A stretch of DNA of 9,150 nt, from NCBI GenBank assembly GCA_013203085.1, contig JABMQX010000040.1:1-9150 (forward strand). The letters run 5' to 3'. This document shows, in pieces, positions 1 to 6,547 of this stretch. Every line of letters starts with the position of its first letter. Positions within the stretch are counted from its first letter, which is position 1. This stretch comes from a bacterium (lineage in GTDB: Bacteria; Auribacterota; JABMQX01). The notes beneath the pieces were generated by a model. That model worked only from the letters and a program-made list of their open reading frames with translations, had not been told where the DNA came from and did not search any database. A program made the position numbers and the translations under genes.

Positions 1-735
1 AGCGAGAACATCTTCGATGGTTTCCTCCTTAACAGTAATGTTCGCTTTCATAGAGGCGAGTTTTGCGGCGTGCTCCTTTGTCCGCTTCTCGTAGCGAAGG
101 ACAGCAATTCTCCTCGAAGCCAATCCCCATGCTAAGTCCCGGAACGGTTTATTGGGACCAATGCTTTCATCACGGCCATGGGGTCCTGAGCCATGGACAA
201 GCACCACCGCAGGGAAATGGCCCTCTCCCGCTGGAAAAGCCAACGTTCCAGGCACACTCCATTCCCCGGTTCCGACCAGAACCTCTTTCTCTCTGAACGT
301 ATCGGGCTTTGCGTAGGCTGGCGGCTTGTATTCAGCGGCAGGTTGGCTTGGAACAAACCATAAGCCAGTGATTTGCCCTTCGCCGTTGAAGACGACCTTG
401 ACGTCGAGAGCCAACTTGTCAAATTGGCACGTCACAAACACGATATCAAACTGCCGCACCTGTTCCGTTCGGAAACCGACCTGTCTCCTAAAAGGTCCGG
501 TCTGTGCAATGAGAGATTTCCACACCTCTTGGAGCTTCTCGGAGGGCATTACTTTTTCCATGACGCTATCGAAATTACTCACCGCACTTGAAAACTCTTC
601 TTCTACAAGTAACTCAACAAATTCCTTGGCCAAAGCCGTGAGGCCATCAGCTTTTGGAACTTCCTGCTGCGAGGCGCAAGCAATCAAGCGACACGCTGCA
701 AGGGCTACGACTAAAAGAAAGACGCACTTCTTCAT
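1..735 (-). CDS. DUF3887 + alpha/beta-hydrolase lipoprotein (3' end outside window)
   Basis: The frame is open from ATG at 735 to the window edge, giving 245 residues with no stop. The N-terminus (MKK, then a hydrophobic run) ends in two possible lipoboxes, LAAC (Cys15) and LIAC (Cys20), so the product is probably a lipoprotein. Residues about 32-130 match the pattern of DUF3887, a small alpha+beta domain that precedes hydrolase domains: 'FDSVMEKVMPSEKLQEVWKS' followed by 'VTCQFDKLALDVKVVFN'. From about residue 150 an alpha/beta-hydrolase fold begins. HGSGPHDRDE at 181-190 is the oxyanion-hole region typical of the dienelactone-hydrolase/prolyl-oligopeptidase-like esterases that carry DUF3887. 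The nucleophile elbow and the catalytic Asp and His lie beyond the window. AAGGAGT at 744-750 sits 8 nt before ATG and supports this start. It is divergent from the sulfatase. Family assignment is firm; substrate is unknown (ester or peptide-like bond). Confidence 0.88.
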   Translation of the reverse strand, partial: MKKCVFLLVVALAACRLIACASQQEVPKADGLTALAKEFVELLVEEEFSSAVSNFDSVMEKVMPSEKLQEVWKSLIAQTGPFRRQVGFRTEQVRQFDIVFVTCQFDKLALDVKVVFNGEGQITGLWFVPSQPAAEYKPPAYAKPDTFREKEVLVGTGEWSVPGTLAFPAGEGHFPAVVLVHGSGPHGRDESIGPNKPFRDLAWGLASRRIAVLRYEKRTKEHAAKLASMKANITVKEETIEDVLA

Positions 736-803
736 AACACTTGACTCCTTTTGTCCTGGCTCGGCATCTATTGAAGAAATCCGATCGACGCTCAGGCTAC
801 TGA

Positions 804-837
804 CTTGCGTCTGGCAAGGCCGAGTTGTTTGACTCGG
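804..837. repeat. Two adjacent small inverted repeats
   Basis: Arms CTTGC (804-808) and GCAAG (814-818) enclose a 5-nt loop. One base later, CCGAGT (820-825) and ACTCGG (832-837) enclose a 6-nt loop. Neither is followed by a T-run on either strand, so they are not simple terminators. They may be structure in a 5' leader or a binding site, and they could be chance. Confidence 0.35.
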
Positions 838-877
838 GACAGACGCTCTGGATACACGCTTGACCTGCCTCGCCCGA

Positions 878-890
878 ACGGACCGTCCGT
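878..890. repeat. 13-bp near-palindrome, possible operator
   Basis: ACGGAC (878-883) and GTCCGT (885-890) are perfect 6-bp arms around a single central base. The site lies about 38 bp upstream of the candidate -35 box of the sulfatase promoter, a position that suits a regulator-binding site. Only one copy was seen and no regulator gene is in the window, so the operator role is a guess. Confidence 0.3.
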
Positions 891-928
891 GACAAAGGAT
901 AAACCGACACCTGAACCTATTAAAGACC

Positions 929-957
929 TTGACATAATCGAGTCAACTGAAAACAAT
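929..957 (+). promoter_or_regulatory. Candidate sigma-70-type promoter for the sulfatase
   Basis: A consensus -35 box TTGACA lies at 929-934. After a 17-bp spacer, AACAAT at 952-957 matches TATAAT at 4 of 6 positions. The predicted start would leave a leader of roughly 45 nt before the ATG at 1009. CATAAT at 933-938 is an alternative -10 but lacks a good -35. Confidence 0.42.
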
Positions 958-1008
958 GCGAAACAACCTGAGCCAGAGGCAAACAGAATATAGAACAGGA
1001 GAAGAAAC

Positions 1009-2397
1009 ATGAGCACGCATGATTATTCGCGTCGCGACTTTCTGAAATCCGTTGGGTTGGGCGCAGCAGGGTTGTTCGTCTCAGGACGCGTGAGCGGTTT
1101 CCAGCCGCAAACGGGCGGGATTGCTCCGGACAACCCCAACATCATCATCATTTTTGCGGACGACCTGGGCTACGGTGATCTTGGATGCTTCGGGCATCCG
1201 ACCATTCACACGCCCAATCTTGACCGCATGGCGGCGGAAGGGGTCAAACTCACGCAATTCTATTCTGCATCCTCCGTGTGCACCCCGAGCAGGGCTGCTT
1301 TGCTCACGGGGCGGCTACCCATCCGCAGCGGGATGTGCAGCGACAGGCGCCGCGTGCTCTTTCCCAACTCGGGCGGCGGTCTTCCTCCCACCGAGATTAC
1401 CATCGCTCAGGCCCTCAAGACAAGAGGGTATGCAACGGCATGCGTCGGGAAATGGCACCTCGGACATCTGCCCCAGTACCTGCCCACACGCAGAGGTTTT
1501 GACGAATACTTCGGCATTCCATACAGCAACGATATGAAACCCTGCCCCTTGATGGATAACGAAAAGGTCATCGAAGAGCCCGCCAATCAAGCGACTCTGA
1601 CCAAGCGCTACACCGGACGGGCGATTCGTTTTATCGAGCGTAACAAGAACAAGCCGTTCTTCCTCTATTTTGCCCATACGTTCCCCCACATCCCCCTTTT
1701 CGCCTCGGAGAAATTCAAAGGCAAGAGTCTGCGAGGACTCTATGGCGACGTTGTCGAGGAGCTTGATTGGAGTGTGGGGCAAATCCTCTCCGTTCTGCGA
1801 AAACATAGTCTTGCTGAGAAGACCCTCGTTCTCTTCACCAGCGACAATGGCCCCTGGCTTGTCATGAAGCTCAGAGGAGGTTCAGCCGGTCTCCTCCGTG
1901 GTGGCAAGGGCAGCACGTGGGAAGGCGGGATGCGGGAACCATGCGTCGCCTGGTGGCCGGGCAAAATCCCTGCCGGCACAGTCGGCAATGGGCTGTCGGG
2001 CACCATAGATGTTTTTCCCACCTGCCTCGCTCTCGCAGGTGTAAAAGCGCCCAGCGACCGGGTGATAGACGGCGTGGATATGCTTCCTGTGCTCCTCGGA
2101 ACCGGCAAGAGCCAGCGAAACTTGATGTTTTACTATCGCGGCACCCGCTTGATGGCCGCCCGCAAAGGACCATGGAAAGCTCATCTCATCACCTGGGCCG
2201 GCTACGGCGACAAACCCCACAAACACGATCCGCCGCTACTGTTTCATCTCGAACACGACCCATCGGAAAAGTACGATGTCGCCAAAAGACATCCCAACGT
2301 GCTCGCTGACATTATGAAGGAAATCGAGCACCACCGGGGCACTTTGAAACCTGTGAAATCGCAGTTGGAGGTCCCCCTTCCCAAGAACAAAACCTGA
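1009..2397 (+). CDS. Tat-exported type I sulfatase (arylsulfatase A-like)
   Basis: The 462-residue protein should hydrolyse sulfate esters, probably on sulfated polysaccharides or aryl sulfates, in the periplasm or outside the cell. The N-terminus has a twin-arginine signal (SRRDFLK at 7-13, hydrophobic run 15-25). The sulfatase signature CTPSR at 91-95 supplies Cys91, the residue converted to formylglycine. Expected metal ligands are Asp51-Asp52 and Asp279-Asn280 (SDNGPW). Active-site residues by family comparison are Arg95, Lys148 and His150 (GKWHLG), His227 and Lys300 (GGKGSTWEGG). All are present and the length is normal, so it looks active. AGGAGAAG at 997-1004 supports the ATG. Because Tat substrates fold before export, Cys91 would be modified in the cytoplasm by a maturase, which is not in this window. 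Exact substrate and S1 subfamily cannot be read from the sequence. Confidence 0.96.
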   Translation: MSTHDYSRRDFLKSVGLGAAGLFVSGRVSGFQPQTGGIAPDNPNIIIIFADDLGYGDLGCFGHPTIHTPNLDRMAAEGVKLTQFYSASSVCTPSRAALLTGRLPIRSGMCSDRRRVLFPNSGGGLPPTEITIAQALKTRGYATACVGKWHLGHLPQYLPTRRGFDEYFGIPYSNDMKPCPLMDNEKVIEEPANQATLTKRYTGRAIRFIERNKNKPFFLYFAHTFPHIPLFASEKFKGKSLRGLYGDVVEELDWSVGQILSVLRKHSLAEKTLVLFTSDNGPWLVMKLRGGSAGLLRGGKGSTWEGGMREPCVAWWPGKIPAGTVGNGLSGTIDVFPTCLALAGVKAPSDRVIDGVDMLPVLLGTGKSQRNLMFYYRGTRLMAARKGPWKAHLITWAGYGDKPHKHDPPLLFHLEHDPSEKYDVAKRHPNVLADIMKEIEHHRGTLKPVKSQLEVPLPKNKT

Positions 2398-2598
2398 CAA
2401 CCTAAACGGCGCCACAGCATTGAAAACATCTGAAGAAGATTGAGCCACTCTGGCTTGCGGGTAGTGTGGGGCAAGCCACGCTACTTCTTCTTGCTGGCAG
2501 AGTCTCAGCAGTCTTGGTCCGCCGTCAACTGCACGATCCCTGTCCCCAAGCCACCGTGACGGGCGAGCCAATGAACGCTATTCTCGCAACTTACAGTC
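2398..2598. other. Convergent intergenic region
   Basis: About 200 bp lie between the ends of the sulfatase (plus) and the DUF6807 gene (minus). A terminator-like hairpin facing plus is at 2461-2492. Short frames here overlap one another and lack ribosome-binding sites or recognisable products. Nothing else is seen in 2493-2598. Confidence 0.6.
2451..2492 (+). terminator. Candidate terminator of the sulfatase gene
   Basis: GTAGTGTGG (2461-2469) pairs with CCACGCTAC (2476-2484) over 9 bp, including one G-U pair that works on the plus strand, around a 6-nt loop. TTCTTCTT follows at 2485-2492. A competing perfect 8-bp repeat, TGGCTTGC (2451-2458) with GCAAGCCA (2471-2478), shares part of the same bases, so two folds exclude each other. 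The minus side has no T-run, so this is not clearly bidirectional. It starts about 60 bp after the sulfatase stop. Confidence 0.45.
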
Positions 2599-3609
2599 CT
2601 ACATCTCCTTGCAGAAATCGGCGTAAATCTCGTCAATATCCCATGATTCTCCTTTCGGCGGCGCGCCGGCAGCCACCACCCGGTACCTCAATCGCCAGCT
2701 CTCGCCCGACTTGAGAACCTTCGGGGCGCCGAAGTTCGGAGAACTGGAGATGAACTGCATCCCTTGCCCCAGGACGAAGAACCGCGTCGGGTGACAATCG
2801 TTCGACGGATGGTCGAGAATTGCAGCGGTTACCGGACGCCCGCTCTGGACGCCCGAAAGGGCACACCATTTCGCTGGCTTCCCGTGGCATTGTTTGTCGC
2901 CGACATCGCCTTCCGAATTGAAAAACCGCGGCTGCCCAAATGGACCCGCCCTCAAGGTCAGCCCGTGATATTCTCGCGGCTTCCCCGGGTCCGACCCAAA
3001 GACCACCTCAGTCTCGACAGCCGTGAGGGCGATGTTCACATCTACGAGCTGCAAATTCCCTCGTGGGGGTAGAAACCTCCAGGTTCGCTCCTCCCGCAGC
3101 AGAATCGTGCCGTCCTGTTTCTGCCAGTTGTTAGATTCGCGAATGCGCGCCCCACCGTCCGGAAGCGCGTCCGTCAGCAGACTACTCGCGACAATCTTCC
3201 CTCGGCGCCCTTCCGGCGCCCAGACTTCTGCCCAGAAATCAACGCCGGAAACGTCCGGCCAGCCCACACATAGCCCCCGGTGGTGAACGTGGTCAGCCGG
3301 AGAATCATACGTGATGATCCGGCGGTCAGGTGTCCAAAGGGGATGGATATATGACTTATCCAGAGCCTTCCCGGAGTGGTGAACCGCCACCTCCTTGCCG
3401 TCGGAAAAGACGGTCACATGTTGACCAGGGCTTCGCCGTACCGAGAGCCCCTCAGCCTGGCCGCAACGCGCCTCCCCTCCGAGCAGAAAAACAAGCCCCG
3501 CGCACAACAACACCCCGCGCCTCAACGGCTGTGCCAACAGCCCTGTCAATTGCCCTCTCATGCCGGAAAAACACCCCGAAGCGAGATTGACAACTCCTCC
3601 ATGAAACAT
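2599..3609 (-). CDS. Secreted DUF6807 ('PmoA-like') protein
   Basis: The 336-residue protein has a long N-terminal region with Arg30-Arg31 and a hydrophobic core (about 33-43), consistent with a signal peptide cut near residues 46-54. The mature part carries the DUF6807 hallmarks: SYIHPLWTPDRR (86-97), the His-rich DHVHHRGLCVGW (107-118), and EYHGLTLRAG (213-222). These proteins are sometimes labelled 'methane oxygenase PmoA', but nothing here resembles particulate methane monooxygenase and that label should be ignored. The family is common in PVC bacteria near sulfatases and sugar-metabolism genes. Its biochemical function is not established, and a role in carbohydrate processing is inference. 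AAGGAGAA (3615-3622, minus strand) is well placed for ATG 3609 and supports it over Met17. It converges with the sulfatase. Confidence 0.88.
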   Translation of the reverse strand: MFHGGVVNLASGCFSGMRGQLTGLLAQPLRRGVLLCAGLVFLLGGEARCGQAEGLSVRRSPGQHVTVFSDGKEVAVHHSGKALDKSYIHPLWTPDRRIITYDSPADHVHHRGLCVGWPDVSGVDFWAEVWAPEGRRGKIVASSLLTDALPDGGARIRESNNWQKQDGTILLREERTWRFLPPRGNLQLVDVNIALTAVETEVVFGSDPGKPREYHGLTLRAGPFGQPRFFNSEGDVGDKQCHGKPAKWCALSGVQSGRPVTAAILDHPSNDCHPTRFFVLGQGMQFISSSPNFGAPKVLKSGESWRLRYRVVAAGAPPKGESWDIDEIYADFCKEM

Positions 3610-3657
3610 CTTTGTTCTCCTTCACATGGTTTGATGAAGTGAATTCGGACACTCATA

Positions 3658-3686
3658 ACAATATTTGACCGGAGAGAGAGTGTCAA
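3658..3686 (-). promoter_or_regulatory. Candidate sigma-70-type promoter for the DUF6807 gene
   Basis: On the minus strand a perfect TTGACA (3686-3681) is followed by a 17-bp spacer and TATTGT (3663-3658), which matches TATAAT at 4 of 6 positions. The implied start is about 40 nt upstream of ATG 3609, with the ribosome-binding site in between. Element order and spacing match the sulfatase promoter candidate. Confidence 0.5.
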
Positions 3687-3803
3687 CCGAAACTGCCGGG
3701 AAATAACTCGCGCCAGTGGCGGATGACAGAGAGGCGAATCTCTCGTGAGACCTGATGAAACAAAACCCACTCTGCCTTCATAGGAGATGCGGAGGTTGGA
3801 CAG

Positions 3804-3830
3804 GGGCTTGGAGATTGAGACTCCAAGTCC
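3804..3830 (+). repeat. Strong inverted repeat
   Basis: GGGCTTGGAG (3804-3813) and CTCCAAGTCC (3821-3830) pair over 10 bp around a 7-nt loop. There is one G-U pair on plus; on minus that position is an A-C mismatch, leaving a perfect inner 7 bp. There is no T-run on either side. Because the pairing is better on plus, where no gene is called, it may be a relic or part of a small RNA. Confidence 0.4.
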
Positions 3831-3857
3831 GCGACTGAAGGTAATCGCTCGGGATCA

Positions 3858-3874
3858 CTCGCGCGGCCCGCGAG
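3858..3874. repeat. GC-rich inverted repeat
   Basis: CTCGCG (3858-3863) and CGCGAG (3869-3874) form a 6-bp GC-rich stem around a 5-nt loop. No T-run follows. In GC-rich sequence this could be chance. Confidence 0.25.
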
Positions 3875-4018
3875 CGCGTCCGACTCTGTTCCCGGCAAGG
3901 GATGCTTCACAAGAATGGCGAATCTTCGTCGAGGCGAGACTGACAAGCGGTCGGCGCCGAAGGTGGGAAAGCTCTTTTTGAACCGAAGTGCCCGAAAGCC
4001 ACCTCCCGGAGATAGACG

Positions 4019-4038
4019 AAAGCGGACTCAACCGCTTT
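4019..4038 (-). terminator. Hairpin overlapping the wzc-like stop codon
   Basis: On the minus strand AAAGCGG (4038-4032) pairs perfectly with CCGCTTT (4025-4019) around a 6-nt loop that contains the TGA stop codon of the tyrosine kinase. The 3' arm ends in TTT, but the bases after it are only moderately T-rich (CGTCTATC). It is a plausible weak terminator for the polysaccharide operon. Confidence 0.4.
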
Positions 4039-6382
4039 TCTTGCCGGCGGTGTCTCCCGAGTGCGAGGATGCGCGAGGCTTCTGCTTCGAGGTCTTTTTG
4101 GTCGATGGGCCCCAGAACAAGCGGTGCAGAAAGCCATGACGACGGGTGGCACGGCTATGGTAGTAATAGTAACGGTCGTAGTGACTGTGATAATAGTAGC
4201 TCCGATACCCGTGGGACCCGTAACTGCCACTCTTCTTCGGATCGTATCTATTAAGGGCTACGCCGAACACCTTACCCCCTCTTATCCTGTCCAGATTCTC
4301 CAGCCCTTCCACAATCAGCGACTTGGGGAACTTCCCCGCCTCCACAACCACGAGAACGCCCTCAACCATTTTCGCTAAGATCAGCGGGTCGGAAAACCTG
4401 CACGGCGGCGAGTCAAAGATGACCACGTCAAACCTCTTCTTCACGTCAGCGACAAGCTGCTGCACACGCGCAGACCCGATGACCTCCGTCGGATTGAAGA
4501 CCCTCTTTTCCCCGCACGGTAGAACCCACAGCTCTCCTTGTTCCACCCTAATCCTCTTGTCGCTGTCTTTCCCCGACCTCGCCAGCTCACTCCTATCTAC
4601 CAGAGCATCCTCAAGGGTCCCTTCGCCTTTGAGGTATTTCATCAGTCCCCGGGATTCATCAATCCCAAAGTGCCTGTGCATCCTCGGCCTTCGCATGTCG
4701 GTATCCACGAGGAGGACCCTTTTGCCGGCTTGAGCAATGATAATGCCCAGATTCACAGCGGTCGTCGTTTTCCCTTCGCTGTGACAGGCGCTCGTCACTA
4801 ACAGGGACGGAAAACGCCCGTCCTTCGCTTTAAGCTGAATGCTTGTCCGCAAATTCCGGTAAGCCTCCGTAATCGCCGAATCCGGCTTCTCGTAAGCGAT
4901 TCTCCCCCTGGACCTCTCCGATGTGCCTCTTCCCCTCGTAACGGGAATCTCCGCAAGGAGCGCCCTGCCGAGGTCTTCCGTAACATCATCCGCGTTTCTG
5001 ACCTTGTCATCGAGATACACCAGGAAGAACGCACAGCCGCAACCGATCGCCAAACCCACGAAGACAGCAAGGGACATGTTCACAAGGGGCCTCGGCCGGA
5101 AAGGAGCGCCGGGAACGATCGCTTCATCAATAACCCGGATGTTACTTGTGCCCGGATCCTCCGACCCGGTCGGTTGCCTTGTCGCTCGCGACTCCACGTC
5201 GCTTTCAAGCGTCCTACTGAGCAGCGCCTCGTACGTCTTCTTCTTTGCCGCCACCTCTCTCTGATGCGTGCCGTACTCCGCCGCTCTCTCATCGAACTCG
5301 TGAAACCTCTTTTTCGCCTCCTCTACGGCTCGTTTCGCCTCCGTTTCCCTTTGGTTCTCTGCCAGCCAGGCGTTCTTCAGCCTTTCTCTGACCGCCTTGA
5401 CCCTTGCGTCAATGTCCCGGGCGATTCCCTCGACGACCGATTTCTGATCCAGGATATGGGGGTGCTTCTCGCCATAGCGTCTGGAAAGCACTTCCAGTTT
5501 TCTCTGAGCCGCCTGGTACTCCCCCTCCTGCTGTTGGATGACGCCGTCGTTGCCGACCTCTTGCTGCTGTTTGAGTTCCTCGAGCGGAAGGTCCTTTATC
5601 CGGTTGTAAACCGCCTCGGCGTTACCCCTTTCAGCCCTCGCCTTCGAAGCCGCGTCCGTAAGAGCCGTCAGGTCCTTGTAAATCAGGTTTTGCTTTTCAT
5701 CAATCGAAACGATGTTGTACGTCTTCTTGAATTGGTTGAATCTGTTTTCAGCCTCTTGAACCTGGGAACCAACTTCTATCAGTTGCGTTTCGATCGTTCT
5801 CGCCGCAGCTCTTCTTGCCTTGAGCTTGGTCGTTATGTTGAACTTGATGAACTCCTGGGCAAGCATGTTCGCTATCGTCGCCACTCGTTTCGGATCCTCG
5901 TCCTGCACGATCACATCCACAAGGCGAGTGTCCCGCACAGGCGATACCTTAATCTTGCGGAGAAGCTCCGGAAAGTACATTTGCCTCTCCGTCCCGCTCG
6001 GACCCGTGACTTTCAGCCGCAGGGTATCTATGACGCTCTGCGCCAGAGTGTGGCTTTTCAGAATCCGGTACTGCGTGTTGTAGTAATCCCTGGCACTCGT
6101 GTCCACTGCAAGCACGTTCTCAGAGTAAGGAAAGAGGTTCAGCGTTTCCTTCTCGATGAGTAAACGCGTGGACGCCCGGTAAAGCTTTGGCGAACGCCAT
6201 GTGATGATCCCCGTGATCGAAACTACCCCAACGACAACCAGAAGAATCAGCAGCTTCTTATTCCACAAAAGTAAGAAGAGGTCCCTTACGTGAATCGTTC
6301 TCCCTCTCCTCCGCGGCCCCTTGCGATCTTTTGTGAGGTCTTTGTGAGGCGACGCCTGCATACCTTCCGTGGAACTCTCCAT
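4028..6382 (-). CDS. Wzc-type polysaccharide co-polymerase / bacterial tyrosine autokinase
   Basis: This 784-residue inner-membrane protein should control polymer chain length and export in a Wzx/Wzy-type pathway. A basic N-terminus precedes TM1 (about 43-61). A periplasmic Wzz-type domain follows, with a long Gln/Glu/Arg-rich coiled coil (about 190-400), then the proline-rich motif PGAPFRPRP (424-432) and TM2 (about 436-456). The cytoplasmic BY-kinase has Walker A SACHSEGKTTT (531-541), Walker A' VLLVDTDMR (556-564) and Walker B VVIFDSPP (653-660). A tyrosine cluster with ten Tyr between 721 and 741 is the expected autophosphorylation site. Two oddities: the P-loop reads CHSEGKT where the family usually has a Pro or Gly, and about 43 basic residues follow the tyrosine cluster, which normally sits near the C-terminal end. 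AAGGAA (6391-6396) supports ATG 6382 over Met8. It lies downstream of the OPX gene, same strand, 165-bp gap. Confidence 0.95.
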   Translation of the reverse strand: MESSTEGMQASPHKDLTKDRKGPRRRGRTIHVRDLFLLLWNKKLLILLVVVGVVSITGIITWRSPKLYRASTRLLIEKETLNLFPYSENVLAVDTSARDYYNTQYRILKSHTLAQSVIDTLRLKVTGPSGTERQMYFPELLRKIKVSPVRDTRLVDVIVQDEDPKRVATIANMLAQEFIKFNITTKLKARRAAARTIETQLIEVGSQVQEAENRFNQFKKTYNIVSIDEKQNLIYKDLTALTDAASKARAERGNAEAVYNRIKDLPLEELKQQQEVGNDGVIQQQEGEYQAAQRKLEVLSRRYGEKHPHILDQKSVVEGIARDIDARVKAVRERLKNAWLAENQRETEAKRAVEEAKKRFHEFDERAAEYGTHQREVAAKKKTYEALLSRTLESDVESRATRQPTGSEDPGTSNIRVIDEAIVPGAPFRPRPLVNMSLAVFVGLAIGCGCAFFLVYLDDKVRNADDVTEDLGRALLAEIPVTRGRGTSERSRGRIAYEKPDSAITEAYRNLRTSIQLKAKDGRFPSLLVTSACHSEGKTTTAVNLGIIIAQAGKRVLLVDTDMRRPRMHRHFGIDESRGLMKYLKGEGTLEDALVDRSELARSGKDSDKRIRVEQGELWVLPCGEKRVFNPTEVIGSARVQQLVADVKKRFDVVIFDSPPCRFSDPLILAKMVEGVLVVVEAGKFPKSLIVEGLENLDRIRGGKVFGVALNRYDPKKSGSYGSHGYRSYYYHSHYDRYYYYHSRATRRHGFLHRLFWGPSTKKTSKQKPRASSHSGDTAGKKSG

Positions 6383-6547
6383 CTCACCTGTTCCTTCAAA
6401 CCCACGTCAGCGCCGGGCGCTCAGGGATTTTGTTGCCTCTGCGGGCGGGACTGGCTTTCTATGTGCCTATTTCCCCTTTCAGGGGGCTTCTCTTGCCGCT
6501 CTAACTCTCCCATCCCCTCGACGACGAGAGAAGTGTCTCCCCCCGAA
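6383..6547. other. Gap between OPX and tyrosine kinase genes
   Basis: This 165-bp same-strand gap holds only the kinase ribosome-binding site (AAGGAA, 6391-6396) and short GC hairpins (AGCGC 6409-6413 with GCGCT 6417-6421; CCCCT 6473-6477 with AGGGG 6481-6485). None has a T-run on the minus strand, so read-through from the OPX gene is likely. Confidence 0.45.

Larger units (their letters stand above)
736..1008. other. Divergent intergenic region, hydrolase/sulfatase
   Basis: This 273-bp gap separates two divergent genes and should hold both promoters. It contains the hydrolase ribosome-binding site (744-750), two adjacent small hairpins (804-837), a 13-bp near-palindrome (878-890), a TTGACA promoter candidate facing the sulfatase (929-957) and the sulfatase ribosome-binding site (997-1004). 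A 62-codon frame at 805-993 would need a TTG start with no ribosome-binding site and is not called. Confidence 0.6.
3687..4018. other. Spacer with no credible gene
   Basis: About 330 bp lie between the DUF6807 promoter and the end of the polysaccharide operon. The open frames (for example minus 3683-3946, which starts at TTG with no ribosome-binding site) have skewed composition and no recognisable family. Two inverted repeats are present, at 3804-3830 and 3858-3874. No transposon ends or tRNA-like fold were seen. Confidence 0.55.

Noticed and set aside
132..422. A 96-codon minus-strand frame at the left end
   Set aside because: It is an out-of-frame shadow of the hydrolase, whose frame stays open from 735 to 1 and encodes clear DUF3887 and HGSG motifs.
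805..993. A 62-codon plus-strand frame ending 15 nt before the sulfatase
   Set aside because: It requires a TTG start without a ribosome-binding site. Its sequence is low complexity and it overlaps the promoter candidate and hairpins.
2599..3609. Reading the DUF6807 gene as a methane monooxygenase subunit (pmoA)
   Set aside because: The 'PmoA' family label is misleading. True PmoA is a multi-pass membrane protein, whereas this is a secreted soluble protein with no membrane helices after its signal peptide.
3683..3946. An 87-codon minus-strand frame in the spacer
   Set aside because: It starts at TTG with no Shine-Dalgarno sequence, resembles nothing known and runs through the DUF6807 promoter candidate.
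5174..6163. A 329-codon plus-strand open frame
   Set aside because: It lies wholly antisense to the coiled-coil and N-terminal part of the Wzc-type kinase, whose domains and motifs are unmistakable. The Leu/Arg-rich translation reflects the complement of Lys/Glu-rich coding, and no family is recognisable.
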